NCBI GenBank assembly: GCA_003550325.1
Contig: QKWP01000233.1
Coordinates: 62,001-126,000 of the forward strand
Direction: 5' to 3'
DNA length: 64,000 nt
DNA from: Gigaspora rosea
Taxonomy: Eukaryota; Glomeromycota; Glomeromycetes; Diversisporales; Gigasporaceae
The notes below the pieces were generated by a model. It saw nothing but the letters and a program-made list of their open reading frames with translations. It was not told the origin of the DNA and did not search any database. This document shows positions 22,867 through 34,149 of this stretch, piece after piece; position 1 is the stretch's first letter; each line of letters opens with the position of its first letter. Both the position numbers and the translations under genes were made by a program.

Positions 22867-24155
22867 TTAGTCAAAAATTGGGCGTTCAACAGGTTTGCTT
22901 GCTAAAACAAATTCGAGTTAATAAAAATAAAAAATATTTTAAAAGCAATATTTTATTCTAACCTGATGAATAAGCATTTATTGGTTTAGGAAGATTTTGG
23001 TAGTTCAAAAGCTGACTTGTATAAATCGCTTGTTTATGTGTCTTATAGTTAAGTCGTATTGATGTAACTTGATTTGGATTTTTGCTTGAGTCTTTAATTG
23101 CTTCAACTTGCTTGTATAATTTAGTTTTTTCATTTTTCAAATCTTCAAAAAATTGTTTTAGCACATTAGCTAACTTATTAGCAGTTGGTCGATTTTGAGG
23201 TTCAGCATCTAAGCATTTATTCATTAAATCCAAAAGTAGTTGGGGAATCTCACAATTAATTTTAGGTCTATAACCTAAGCAAATTATTCTTGCTAAATTT
23301 TCATCATGCGGAATGTCATGATATGGTGGATATCCAGTAAAAACTTCTGACATAATAATTCCAAAAGAATAAATTTCTGATTTTTGAGAATACTCTTTGC
23401 CACCTGTATATAATACTTCTGGCGCAATGAATGAAGTTACACCAAAAATTCCTTCAGTGCTTGAATCTGAAGATACTGTCTTACATAATCCAAAATCAGT
23501 AATGTAAGAACTATACATATTTTGATTAACTATATTCCCAGAATGAAAATCTTTATGTACTAAATTAGCTTGATGTATTGTATCAAGTCCATCAGCTATG
23601 TGATATAAGATAGCAACTTTATATCTCCAATCTAAATCATTATATTTGCTATCTAATAATTTTCGAAGACTTCCCTGCTTTGCAAATTCTATAACTATCA
23701 TATAATTATTATTATTTGGATTTTTAGTTATTCCATAAATTTCTATTGCTGAATAACCCCCATGTTTATGTTGCTTTTTAATCTAAATAATTAATAAAAT
23801 AAATTAAACAAAGAATAATAATAACAACAACAATAAATTATATAGTATATACTTCATTTAAAAATTCTTGTTCTATATTTTTAGAATTATTAAGGCTTTT
23901 TAAACAAACATTTTCTGGTCCGCTTCGTTTCCAAATATTCTTTTGGCTACCAAATCTATAAATAAATCCATCAGTCCATATTGCTTTAAAATATTGCCAA
24001 AGCCTCCTTTAGCAAAATACTTTATATTTGTAAATTTACTAAAAGGTATCCATTCAATAATATCATTAAATTTCTTTGCACTAAGTTGAGTTTGTTTAAT
24101 AAATTCATCAATATAAGGATTGTTACTTGTCCAATTACAAAATTCCTTTTGAAAT
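22867..24155 (-). CDS. TKL-type protein kinase, 5' exon missing, one frameshift
   Basis: Ser/Thr-Tyr kinase-like protein of the large glomeromycete TKL group; the substrate is unknown. Visible exons on the minus strand are 24155-23853, 23782-22963 and 22901-22867, with GT..AG introns. Order: FQKEFCNWTSNNPYIDEFIKQ, EWIPFSKFTNIKYFAKGGFG (glycine loop), the probable ATP-binding Lys in CLKSL, HKDFHSGN (catalytic loop), TDFGLC, FIAPEV, a C-lobe ending NRPTANKL, then a short tail ending KPVERPIFD. In the glycine loop one base is missing between GGCTTTGGC and AAAGCAATATGG. The gene is therefore either a pseudogene or carries a homopolymer error in TTTTAAA. The first exon starts in phase 2 with A|TTTCAAAAG. 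The expected zinc-binding N-terminal exon was not found; upstream lies the intron-like array. Confidence 0.75.
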
Positions 24156-24156
24156 C

Positions 24157-24602
24157 TTAATATTGAATAATAATAAATTTAATAATGCATTAGTAACTAT
24201 AAATTAAAAACAACTTATACATACAGTCTATTATAGATTGGATTAATTGAAAATAAATCATTAATAGAATTATTATTAATATATTAGTTTGTATAATAAT
24301 TTATTAAAGTATAGCTTAGTCAAGAAATTCTTACAAGCTGTATTAACAAACAGAATATTTGGATTGGTTGAAAATAATATTTATTAGATATTTACTTGTA
24401 TATGATTTACTATAAACTATCAAACAAAAAATTTTATTAAAAACTTACTGACTATATAAATGGCAAAAAATATATAAATTAGAAATAATATTTATTAGAG
24501 TATTTACTTATATATAATTTATTGTAAAACTATAAAAAAAATATAAAAAACTTACTCCCTATATTAATAAAAAAATATTTGAATTAATTAGAATTAATGT
24601 AT
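24157..24602 (-). repeat. Tandem intron-like array, kinase-proximal part (4 units)
   Basis: Four ~111-bp units with junctions near 24213, 24331, 24446 and 24553. On the minus strand each junction reads AG, three bases, then GT: ATAATAG|ACT|GTATGT, AATACAG|CTT|GTAAGA, ATATAG|TCA|GTAAGT and ATATAG|GGA|GTAAGT. The unit nearest the kinase runs from GTATGT to the AAG acceptor at 24156 that opens the kinase exon. The same units continue at 27147-28241. Confidence 0.75.
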
Positions 24603-25398
24603 ATATACTCTTATCAGACCAGGCTGAATTAATATTTGTTAAGTTTGAGTTGATCTAATTTTTAAACTGGACTTAAACTTTATATTTCAAACTTTTAATC
24701 AAGTTTGAGTCTGTTTGGCTCTAATCTGAAGCTTGCAAACTAGTTTTAATCTGAATATATATGTGTTTTGGGTGTTGAGCATATTTATTTAGAGTAAAAA
24801 GTTTGATTTAATATAGCATTTTGCATTATTTTATTAATAAAATTATTAAAATATTTTATTACTTAAAATTTTACTAATTGATTATAACTTCTTGTACTAA
24901 ATAAATTTGTTAGTACTAAAAAATTTATTAAATTAGTATATTTTTAAAATTTGAAAAATATAGCTTAATTTTAGAAATTTTATAATATTTAAAATTTTTT
25001 AAAAAAATAAAATAATATATGTTGATATTTTGTATTTTTTGGTACTAATCAAGTTTATTGTATTATAAATTAAAGTCAAATAATAAAATTTTAGAAATTT
25101 TAATATTTTATTAATAAAAATTATTAAAGATATTATTGTATTAAAATTTTACTACTTAATTCTAATTTATAGCATTAAATAAACTTGTTTAGTAACAAAA
25201 ATATATAATTTTGGTATTTTTTTTTTGTTTTTAAATTTGAAGAAATAATACTTAATTTTTAAAAATTTTAAATTAACTATTTTTGTTCAAATTTTTTTTA
25301 AAAAAAATAAAATATGTTAATATAATATATTTTTTGGTACTAAATAAGTTTGATTAGTATAGCAAATTAAAATTAGTAAAATAATATTTTTCGGTTTT

Positions 25399-25749
25399 AC
25401 TAAATCACACCACTGGTGCTCAACACCACAATGATCTACACCAATCAAATTTTTTAAATGCAGTATAATGTAAAGATCAGGTGTAACATAAATTTTTGTT
25501 GTTTTGCTATTTTTTTTAAAAAATACCTTCTAACTCAAAATTTTATCTATGAAACCACCTTTTTTTTTAAAAAAAAAACCCCCCTTGTGAAATTTTACTA
25601 TATACTATGCCTCACCCTAACCCTAACTATTAACTCTTACTCAACATTTATCATCTTTAACTTTTGTTTATTTTTTTTGTTTATTTTTTTGATACTGATC
25701 TTCACGTTACACCGCATACTGGTGTTGAACACCAGTAGTGTGATTTAGT
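25399..25749. mobile_element. MITE nested in the 2.5-kb repeat
   Basis: 351 bp with inverted ends ACTAAATCACACCACTGGTG and ACTAAATCACACTACTGGTG continuing through CTCAACACCA. The interior contains CTCACCCTAACCCTAACT. Confidence 0.8.
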
Positions 25750-26514
25750 CCTACTGATATTTTTAATAAGTTTTATTAATAAAATTATATAAAATATTAA
25801 AAATTATAAAATTTTACTAATTAACTTTTACTTATTGCACTAAATAAACTTGGTTAGCACCAAAAAATATAGTATATTTATTTTAAAATTTTGAATAAAG
25901 AAACTTGATTTTAAATTTTTAATAAAAATTTAAATTAAGCTAATTTTCTTTAAATTTTAAGAAAGTAAAATTAAATATGCCAAATTGATGTTTTTTTTTA
26001 AATGCTAAACAAGTTAGTTGTACAAAAAGTTATAATTAATTAGTAAAATTTCAAGTAATATAATATTTTTAATAATTTTATTAATAAAACTAAACAAAAT
26101 GCTATATCTCTAAATTTTACTAATTGATTCTAACATCATATTCTAAATAAACTTGTTTAATACCAAAATTACATTATATTATATATTTTATTTTTTTAAA
26201 AAAATAAAAACAAAAATATTTAATTTTGAATTTTAATAAAACTTTTAAAATTAAGTATCTTTTCTTTAATTTTAAAAAAAGTAAAATGAAATATACTAGT
26301 ATAATATATTTTTTTGTACAGACCAAGTAAACTTAGTAAAAAAATTAAAATCAATTGCTAAAATTTTAAGTAATATAATAATTTTATTAATAAAATTATA
26401 CAAAATGCTATAATTCTTGCTATATTCTCTAAATTTTATTAAATGATTTTAACTTTTTACTATATATAAATTTATATTTAGACTCAAACTACTGTAGTTT
26501 GCAAGCTTTGGACC

Positions 26515-27045
26515 AGATTTTGATTAATTGATGATCTGCTAGTCATGTGAAGAATGATCATAGTGAAACGTGATACAGATCACATATAAAAATTACATAA
26601 ACCCAAAGGTGGCATGCTCCTATCTAAAAAATTTTTCTTACTAAGATAATGGCACATGTCCACTAATTGAATTGAAAGTTGTAGAGCTCGTTGAGATCAT
26701 AAATCAGCCTAGTGGATAGTGAGATATCATCAAAAAATGATTGGCCAACTATGTAAAATCTCTATGTAAACAAACATTGTTTACATAGATTTTACATAGT
26801 CAGCCAATATTTTTGATCATATCTTACCATCTACTGGGCCGATTTGGATGATCTAACCAATGTTAGATGTGTCTAGAAGAGCTCTACAACTTCAATTAGT
26901 GGACATATGATATTAACTTAGTAAGAAAATTTTTTTCAATGGGTGCTGCTGCCTTTAAGTTCATGTGATGTTCATATATGATCTGTATTATATTTCACTA
27001 TGATTATTCTTTACATAACTGGCAGATCATCAATTAAACCTATAA
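26515..27045. mobile_element. Foldback element with ~230-bp arms
   Basis: The arms pair from AATTGATGATCTGC at the ends, through GAATGATCATAGTGAAA and CTTACTAAG, to TGTCCACTAATTGAA. The centre (about 26742-26805) is a further near-perfect palindrome built on ACTATGTAAAATCT and CTATGTAAACAA. A shorter relative lies at 38975-39290. Confidence 0.75.
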
Positions 27046-27146
27046 TTGAGTTTGAATTTGGTTTAAAGTTTGAAATTAGTAAAATTTAGTACTTAATCTA
27101 GTTCAAACTCTAAATTAGACCAAACTGAACCAGGTCTGAACTCAAA

Positions 27147-28241
27147 AATAAAAGTACTATTTGTATTTGATTTACTATAAAGTTATAAAATTATTTTATA
27201 AAGAACTTACTTACTATATATATAATAAACAAAATATTTAAATTAGTTAGAATTAATATTTATTAAAATATTCACTTGTATATAATTTACTTTAAAACTA
27301 TAAAAAAATTTATAAAGAACTTACCTACTATATAAGTAATTAACAAAATATTTTTAGTTAAAATTAATATTTATAATTTACTATAAAACAATAAAAAATT
27401 TTATAAAAAACTTACCCACCATATAGATAACAAATAAAGTATTTGTATTAGTTAAAATTAATATTTTTAAAATATTTATTTATATAATTTACTACAAAAC
27501 TATAAAAAAATCTATAAAAAGCTTACAGCCTGTATTAAAAACAAAATATTTGAATTAGTTAAAATTAATATTTATTAGAATATTTGCTTGTATACAATTT
27601 CTATAAAACTACAAAAAATTTTATAAAAAACTTACATACTATAGATAACAAACAAAATATTTGGATTGGTTAGAATTAATGCTTATTAGAAAATTTATTT
27701 GTATATAATATGCTATAAAACTATAAAAATTATTTAAAAAACTTACAGACTATATTAACAAACAAAATATTTGGATTAGTTAGAATTAATATTTATTAGA
27801 ATATTTATTTGTATATAATTTACTATAAAATTGCAAAAAATTCTATAATGAACTTACAGGCTATTTTGACAAACAAAATATTAGAATTCATTAAAATTAA
27901 CATTTATTAGAGTATTTTTTATATATAATTTACTGTAAAACTATTAAAAAACTTCTATAAGAAACTTACCGACTATATAAATATTAAATAAAATATTTAT
28001 ATTCGTTAGATTAAGATTTATTATAGTATTTACTTATATATTTTATTATAAAGCTATAAAACAACTTTATAAAGAACTTAGTAGCTGTATTGACAAATAA
28101 ATATTTGAATTAGTTAAAATTAATGTTTATTAGTATATTTACTTGTATATAATTTACTATAAACCTGTAAAAATATTCTATAAAAACTTACTAGCTATAT
28201 TGATAAACAAAATATTTAAATTAGTTAAAATTAATATTTAT
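27147..28241 (-). repeat. Tandem intron-like array, distal part (10 units)
   Basis: Ten units with a period of mostly 109-112 bp. Junctions lie near 27209, 27325, 27411, 27520, 27631, 27742, 27854, 27966, 28079 and 28188. On the minus strand the junction is ATATAG-NNN-GTAAGTT, with NNN equal to TAA, TAG, TGG, GCT, TAT, TCT, CCT, TCG, CTA and CTA. Two units have lost one splice dinucleotide (ATATGG near 27411; CTAAGT near 28079). Most units carry CTAACTAAT or TTAACTAAT about 30 bases before the AG, at branch-point distance. Confidence 0.75.
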
Positions 28242-28468
28242 TGTCGCGGATAATCGTGAAATCGGATGATGGTGAAATTTGGGGGTCTCAATTTGAAAAT
28301 ATAAACCCTACCAAAATCTACCTATACTCTTTTATTAATAACCCTAACCCTAAATCCTAATTCAACTATAAAAAAAATTTAACAAAAAAGGCCCTAAAAA
28401 TTTTTAAAAATCGTACATAAAATAGATTCAAATTTCACCATCATCCAATTTTATGATCATCCGCGACA
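28242..28468. mobile_element. MITE, TGTCRCGG family
   Basis: 227 bp, close copy of 19914-20141. Ends are TGTCGCGGATAATCGTGAAA and TGTCGCGGATGATCATAAAA. The interior holds AATAACCCTAACCCTAAA. It is inserted at the edge of the intron-like array. Confidence 0.82.
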
Positions 28469-28542
28469 TTATTTAACCAAACTCTAGCATGGGTATGACC
28501 AAGAGCAATCAATTTTCGTGCTTCATTTATATTTTGTATGCA
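28469..28542 (-). pseudogene. Host exon fragment cut by the hAT element
   Basis: On the minus strand the frame across the removed hAT element reads LLGGYDCIQNINEARKLI followed by ALGHTHARVWLNN. The continuation of the exon is at 30721-30960. The family was not recognised. The exon now lies between a hAT insertion and a MITE, so the gene is probably dead. Confidence 0.4.
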
Positions 28543-28550
28543 GTCATAAC

Positions 28551-30712
28551 TAGAGATGGGTTTCATGCGAGCGCATAATTCCTAAATCATGCGCATAAAT
28601 GCGCATTAATGCGCATGTTTCCGAATCATGCGCATTTTATCCCATCAAAAATTTTATATAGAAAATTAAATATAAAATAAGTATAATTAACATTCTAATC
28701 TATCTATATACTTCAATTCTGGATCTGTTTGTTTCAACATTTTGATTGGTCGTATCCGAAAAATGTGACCTAAATGTAGGAAAACTAACAGAAATACGTA
28801 AGATGATTATAACTATTATCATGGTAGAATAATTATTATGACATTCGAGTAATTATTATATTATTTTTTAATGCCCTTATTAACGTGCTTAAACAACACA
28901 AAATCGTGAACGTGAATTTTCCAAATTTACTTTTGTTGTTTGATTGCTTAATATTTACAAACTATTTTAGGCAAAAAAGTTTACGAATTTGAAAACGTTT
29001 TGTATAATGGTCTCAAGTTAAAGAATAAGTGCAAGTGCAAGAACACGACAAATGTCTGCTATAGATAAAACATATTATTAATAAAAACAGTGAATATATT
29101 AGCAAATATCAATAAAAGTTACATTCAACCAAATATTTAGATGATTAAATTTCTAGAATTTTTTTGTCAGAAGTTTTGCCGTCCAGATTATCTGATAATC
29201 AACTAATTTTCTCAGTGACTCGTAGTTTTATGTCGATCTACTAGCCAATAAAATAATGGTTATGTTCAAAAGGTGATCAATATTTTAAAACTAATATAGC
29301 AATATAAGGTTTTTCCTTTGCAACACTTATTTTAAAAATTGGCATTCACCAATAAAACTAAGCTGTATGTTGTCAGTAATGAGTTTTGTAACAAACTTTT
29401 TATAATTTGCTTATGCTAACCCACTATATATTGCAATTATTGGTATAGTGAACAAATTTTGTAATAGAATTTTTTATAAAAACTCATGATGAGACCCTGG
29501 GTCGGATAGCGCAGTGGTTAGCGCTCCGGGGTCGCACTCGCAAGGTCACCGGTTCGAGTCTAGTGGATGACAAAAACCGTGTAGGAACCACGAGTGTTAA
29601 AGATCTGCGATGAGGAATAGCACTTCTTTCCATTTCTGGACAAGGTACTAACAGAGCTGCGTGACATAACCACATGGGTCATGCGGTACCCAGAAAAGGG
29701 AAAAAAACTGACAAGAAACGTCGTAAACATAAGGACCATCCACTATAAAAAGGAAAATCCTGTTGAACAAGAGAATACTTCCGGTAGAACTCCAGTTGTA
29801 CGATACAACATGATGTTGGATACTAAATTAGGAAGACATCCCACGAGGAAAATCCAGGCCTGACCCAAACTCAGAAGGGAGTACCTGGGGTAGATAAAAA
29901 ATGGACCTATACAAGTATGTCAGCAGAGTAAACTAACTCCTTAAAGATGATTTAAGAAGCCTACGGGTGGGGCGCACCGAATGACAGACCGGCTGGACTC
30001 GGCCAGGAAAACTGGATGAAGGAGAGTAGGGTAGGATAGACTTCGTAGGACAAATTAAAAATAGAAATAGTATATGTAATGAAAATGTAGGGGGCCTGGT
30101 GGGTCCCCATGACCAATGATCTTAATAAAGACCACCAACAGCAGCTTCGAGTGTTCAAAAGCCCGAGGAAATTTAAAAAAAAAAAACTCATGATAAAAAT
30201 CACAATAGTTCTAATAAAACTGGCTCAACAATACTGAAATAGAGTGTGAATTCTGTGGCAGAATTTTATAATAGCATAATTTTAATGCAAACTACCGGTA
30301 ACTCAATTTTAACCATATACTGTAGTTAATAGAATAGTATGTTCAGTAACAGAATTTTTTTGTGACAATTCAATGCAAACTAACTCAGCATTATGAATAT
30401 TATATTATACGAATTTACAGATTTTAACTAAGATTCTAAAGTTTTATACAAAATTCCCATGGCAGAGCCATGGGCCAGGTGTCAAATTATATAAGATAAG
30501 CAAAATGAAGTTTACAATTAGCTAATTTGTAAAAATTTATATATATAGGCAAAATCTGATTAAGAATCAATATGTAGTATCTTTATTTAGATATATTATC
30601 AATAATAAAGATAAAAATTAAAATAAATTTTTTTATTATGTGTTATCATGCGCATTAATGCGCATTTATGCGCTTTTTATTAGGTATAAAATGCGCATTT
30701 TTCCCATCTCTA
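28551..30712. mobile_element. Non-autonomous hAT element
   Basis: 2162 bp with termini TAGAGATGGG at both ends and an exact 8-bp target duplication GTCATAAC (28543-28550 and 30713-30720). The subterminal regions are packed with ATGCGCAT words on both sides (28566-28636, 30647-30700). No transposase frame was seen. It contains the SINE at 29491-30181; without it the element is about 1.46 kb. Confidence 0.9.
29491..30181 (+). mobile_element. tRNA-derived SINE
   Basis: The head is tRNA-like: AGCGC...GCGCT pairs as a D-arm, TAGCGCAGTGG fits a Pol III A box (about 29505) and GGTTCGAGTCT a B box (about 29552). The ~600-bp body has unusually high G+C for this window. It ends in an A-run at about 30174-30186. 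The flanks share a 13-bp duplication AAAAACTCATGAT (29478-29490 and 30182-30194), the mark of LINE-driven insertion. At ~690 bp it is long for a SINE. Two open frames inside (29484-29675 minus, 29681-29863 plus) have no recognised domain. Confidence 0.85.
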
Positions 30713-30720
30713 GTCATAAC

Positions 30721-30960
30721 CACCAAGTAAGCGTTTCCTAATTTATTTTGGTTTGAACTTTAGTCCGATTATTACCTTCATTTTGAATTTTGTAAGATCT
30801 TCAGGTGCGATAGCAATACTAAATAATTTATCTTTAGCATCAGCAATTTTAATTTTATTATCTTGTAAGCTTTCATCTGAGAAGTCATGTTGTACAATAT
30901 TTCAAGAAAGGCAATTGCCTCAAATGTGAAGAGAGAAAAATACACTAGGAAACAGGTACT
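30721..30960 (-). pseudogene. Host gene exon fragment upstream of the hAT insertion
   Basis: Minus-strand reading includes HDFSDESLQDNKIKIADAKD followed by KLFSIAIAPEDLTKF, a normal-looking soluble protein segment, then KRLLGGY running into the hAT insertion point. An intron of roughly 40 bases may separate the two parts (GTAATA to TTAG near 30720-30770), but the phase did not close cleanly. The family was not recognised. Confidence 0.35.
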
Positions 30961-31575
30961 GTTAGATGTCCGAAGCAAAAATCTTAAAATAAAAAAAGGA
31001 TTGGCTAATAGTATGTATCTATTCTAAACAAATTCTGGTCTATCACTATACTATAGATCATTCTCCGCTACGCTTTGGACAATAAAATTCCATATATTAC
31101 AAATAATAGTAACTTTAAAATTTTTCAATTGGTTTATAACTAATTAATACACTTTAATAAGTAGAAAATTCTAGGATCGAACAAGCAACGCGACCTCATG
31201 CTATTATACAACAAACTAATACATCTAATAATTAATAAAAACAACTAATGGATTTGTAATGGTCAAATTCATACATAGTAATAATAAGGTTAAGTTATAA
31301 ACTTGGAAGTATTTTAAGGGTTATATATTAATTTGAGCTTCTAATAAAAAATTAAATGAAATTTTTTTAAAAGTATGTAAGATGATCGCTTAATGAATTC
31401 GATCCTTTGTCAAATTAATACTAAAGGGATATGAATAACAGATAATAAAATTTTGTAAATTAATTCCATCCTTACTGATATAATACATAATCTAAATAGA
31501 TAGGTATAACAAAATAAACAACTGTTCTTTTCATTTTTACTGATATAAATAACCTTGCAAAATAAGAATTTACAT

Positions 31576-31740
31576 ACCAATTAGAAACGATAGAGGAATC
31601 AGGAGAGATTAAATCATTCAAAGTTGTATATTGTTGGACTAATTGATCAAGGTTATATGGATTAAGAGCAGATAGATCAATCATTGATGGATAAGAAAAA
31701 TTTGTCAGAGCATTATATCCACTTGGGAAAAGTACACGGG
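31576..31740 (-). CDS. Candidate host exon, unrecognised
   Basis: The minus-strand frame reads FPSGYNALTNFSYPSMIDLS, then ALNPYNLDQLVQQYTTLNDL, then ISPDSSIVSNW, and stops at a good donor GTATGT near 31575. The upstream side is cut at the border of the giant foldback (31738). Composition is protein-like and balanced. It may belong to the same broken gene as the fragments at 30721 and 28469. No domain was recognised. Confidence 0.4.
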
Positions 31741-31836
31741 ATTTGTAATAATTATGACGATCTAACCTTATTTGTTGTGATCGTAGCTATATATAAAACC
31801 CATTTTTTTATATGCGAATTAGTTTTTGTGCAATAA

Positions 31837-32352
31837 GTATATGTTATTGTCCACGAAGTGGGCAATAACCAAAAATCAATCCCAGATCAGATGATCAGAT
31901 AATGACGGAAGGCCACTGGCTGCTTTGCAGCCAGTGTGCCATTCCGTCATTATTCGATCATCTGATCTGGAATTGATTTTTGATTATGTCCATGTCGCGG
32001 ATAATAACTGATTTATTCCCAGGTTCTTATTATACTCCTATACTATTTCTTCAAAGTAAAGTTGCGTATTTCATAAAGTTTAGCTTACTATAAATCACAA
32101 ATAATTTTCGTTTTTTTTTCTTTCTTTTCGCTCTCTCACTTTTCTTGTTTCTTTTTCTTTTTTTTTTTTTTTTTTTTACGGAGACTTTTTCTCTTTTTTG
32201 CAACTAATAGTTTAAAAAACTTGTATATCATAAAAAGTAAAAAAAAGATATATAATCAAAAAGAATTATGAAAATTCCAGATCAGCCCGAATCTGAAATC
32301 TGGGCAATAATTGAGAAGAAATAGTATAGAAGTATAAATAAGAACTGGTAAT
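31837..32352. mobile_element. Insertion in the left foldback arm
   Basis: Absent from the right arm and bordered by AATAAG on both sides. It contains the long hairpin at 31864-31988 and a second inverted pair (TTCTTATTATACTCC near 32022 and its complement near 32315), plus a poly-T run (32158-32176). Confidence 0.6.
31864..31988. repeat. Near-perfect 125-bp hairpin
   Basis: Arms of about 57 bases include AAAAATCAATCCCAGATCAG, ATGATCAGATAATGACGGAA and CACTGGCTGC with only a few mismatches, and the loop is about four bases. It is the tightest large hairpin in the window. Confidence 0.8.
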
Positions 32353-33499
32353 AAGTAAAGTTGTTTGCCATAACGATTTGCACATAATATAAGAATTTTA
32401 GAAAATTTTATTAAGATTTTTGAAAATATTTTGATATTTTAGACGTCTGTAAACAAAAAATAAAAAATAATAATTAAAATTATTGTATCTCGATGCATTC
32501 TTGAACCCTTTAGAAGTTTTTTATGAAAATTTAACCCTATATGCTTTAGAACCTAGCAAACAACTTTAATTAAGTTGATAATTAGTATTAGAATACAGTT
32601 GTTCCAGGAATAATGTATTTTAATAAAATTTTCAATTTTAAAAAAATACCGTAAATGGCCATATAAAAGACCCTCTATGATAGTAGATCCCCCACGTATC
32701 ATTCCCGGGTCTATAGTATAGGTTGAGATTTTTGGAAAAGATAAGAGACCCGCGTATACTAGAGAATCTAAAGTGATAAAAGACCCAGGTATACTATAGG
32801 ATAAACATTTGAATAGCTTAAAAATAACGTATTACTTGTACTAATATGCTATATTTATATTGCCTGGTACTTGACCCCATCCGTACAATAGACCCTCGGG
32901 TCTACTATTGGGTTTAAAATTTAGAAAATGTAACAGACCCGGGTCTTTTATATGGCTGTTTATGGTACTATTTTTTGTATTTTAAAATTTTTATATAATG
33001 AAACATTGTAAAATTTATAAAAATACGATTCTAAAATACAATATACATATTATATTATATATTATTTAATTTTCATTATATAAACTTTTAAGATACAAAA
33101 AATAGAATTTTTTTAAAATTGAAAATTTATTAAAATACAACATTTCTGAAATGACTGTATTGTTAATATTAATTATCGACTTACTTAAAGTTGTTCACTA
33201 GGTTCTAAAGCATATAGGGTTAAATTTTCATAAAAAAATTTTAAAGAGTTCAAGAATGTGTCAAGATATAATAATTTTAATTATTATTTTTATTTTTTGT
33301 TTACAGACGTCAAAATATCAAAATATTTTCAAAAATCTTAATAAAATTTTAAGATTTTTATATTATGTGCAAATTATTATGGCAAACAACTTTACTTATT
33401 GCACAAAGACCGATTCGCATATAAAAAAATGGTTTTTATATGTAGCTACGATCACAACAAATAAGGTTAGATCATCATGATTATTACAAATCCTGTAAC

Positions 33500-34140
33500 T
33501 TTTGTCAGGGGAATGTATGTTAGCACTATAAGAAACATGATAATTTTCAGTTAAGTAATTTGAAACATTATTTCTAGGTACACTAAAGTCTGTTGTGACA
33601 AGTATTTAAGCTAAATCAGAATTAGTTTATACCAAAAAAGCAATTAGCACCTACTGTAGAATTTATTCAATCTATTTTTGAACAATTACATGTATAAAAG
33701 TACAACTAGCACTTTGGTGTCTAATTAAGTAGTCCGCTCTATTTCTAGAGATTTTATATTAATTGCTATACCTGCAACCCAACTATGAAAATTGTCTATT
33801 TAAAGTTTCTGATCTTTTGTACTACAAACCAAGTTTAATACTAGTTTAATTGCTTTACTAGTAAATATAGTTTGTTATGATCTCCTAAATCCTTTTTTCT
33901 ATAGCCTTTAGAACTTCTTTTTTATATTCCAAAGCACAGTTCAGTATATCTTTATGGAAAATTTAGTAAAATAGTACCTTTCTATAAGTTATTTAGCTAT
34001 ACTTTAGTAGTTTTTATTAGTACTAACTATTAACCTTTGCTGCTACCTACTTCTCTCTTGTAATATTTATTTTGTTTCTAGCACCTACCTCTACCTTTTC
34101 TCTAGTTTTTATATTAATTCTTTCAAACTTTCAAACCAGT
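33500..34140. other. No gene recognised
   Basis: A+T-rich unique-looking sequence with no supported frame or repeat. Confidence 0.5.
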
Positions 34141-34149
34141 TGGTCTAGT

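Larger units (their letters stand above)
24603..27146. mobile_element. 2.5-kb TIR repeat inserted in the array
   Basis: The array is interrupted after GAATTAATG near 24602 and resumes at about 27147. Decayed inverted ends read CAGACCAGGCTGAATT (24619) and, on the reverse strand, CAGACCTGGTTCAG (27135). Between about 24800 and 26460 a ~200-bp A+T-rich palindromic block recurs several times (TTTATTAATAAAATTAT, TTTTACTAATTGATT, AAATAAACTTGTTTAGTACC). The same block fills 39740-40980. It holds two nested elements listed separately. Confidence 0.55.
31738..33496. mobile_element. Giant foldback element with nested insertion
   Basis: Arms of several hundred bases. The left arm starts GGGATTTGTAATAATTATGA and the right end reads GGATTTGTAATAATCATGA on the reverse strand. 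They stay alignable through ACCTTATTTGTTGTGATCGT, TTTGTGCAATAAG and ATTTTGACGTCTGTAAAC to CTTTAGAACCTAG. The left arm alone is interrupted at AATAAG by about 515 bp (31837-32352). The centre (32640-33000) holds short palindromes with GACCCGGGTCT words. Confidence 0.75.

Noticed and set aside
24157-28241. CRISPR-like array
   Set aside because: The constant part is long and A+T-rich, the variable part is only three bases, and the host is a eukaryote.
29491-29570. Possible functional tRNA gene
   Set aside because: A and B boxes are good, but the segment is continuous with a long body, an A tail and a target duplication, so it is a SINE head.
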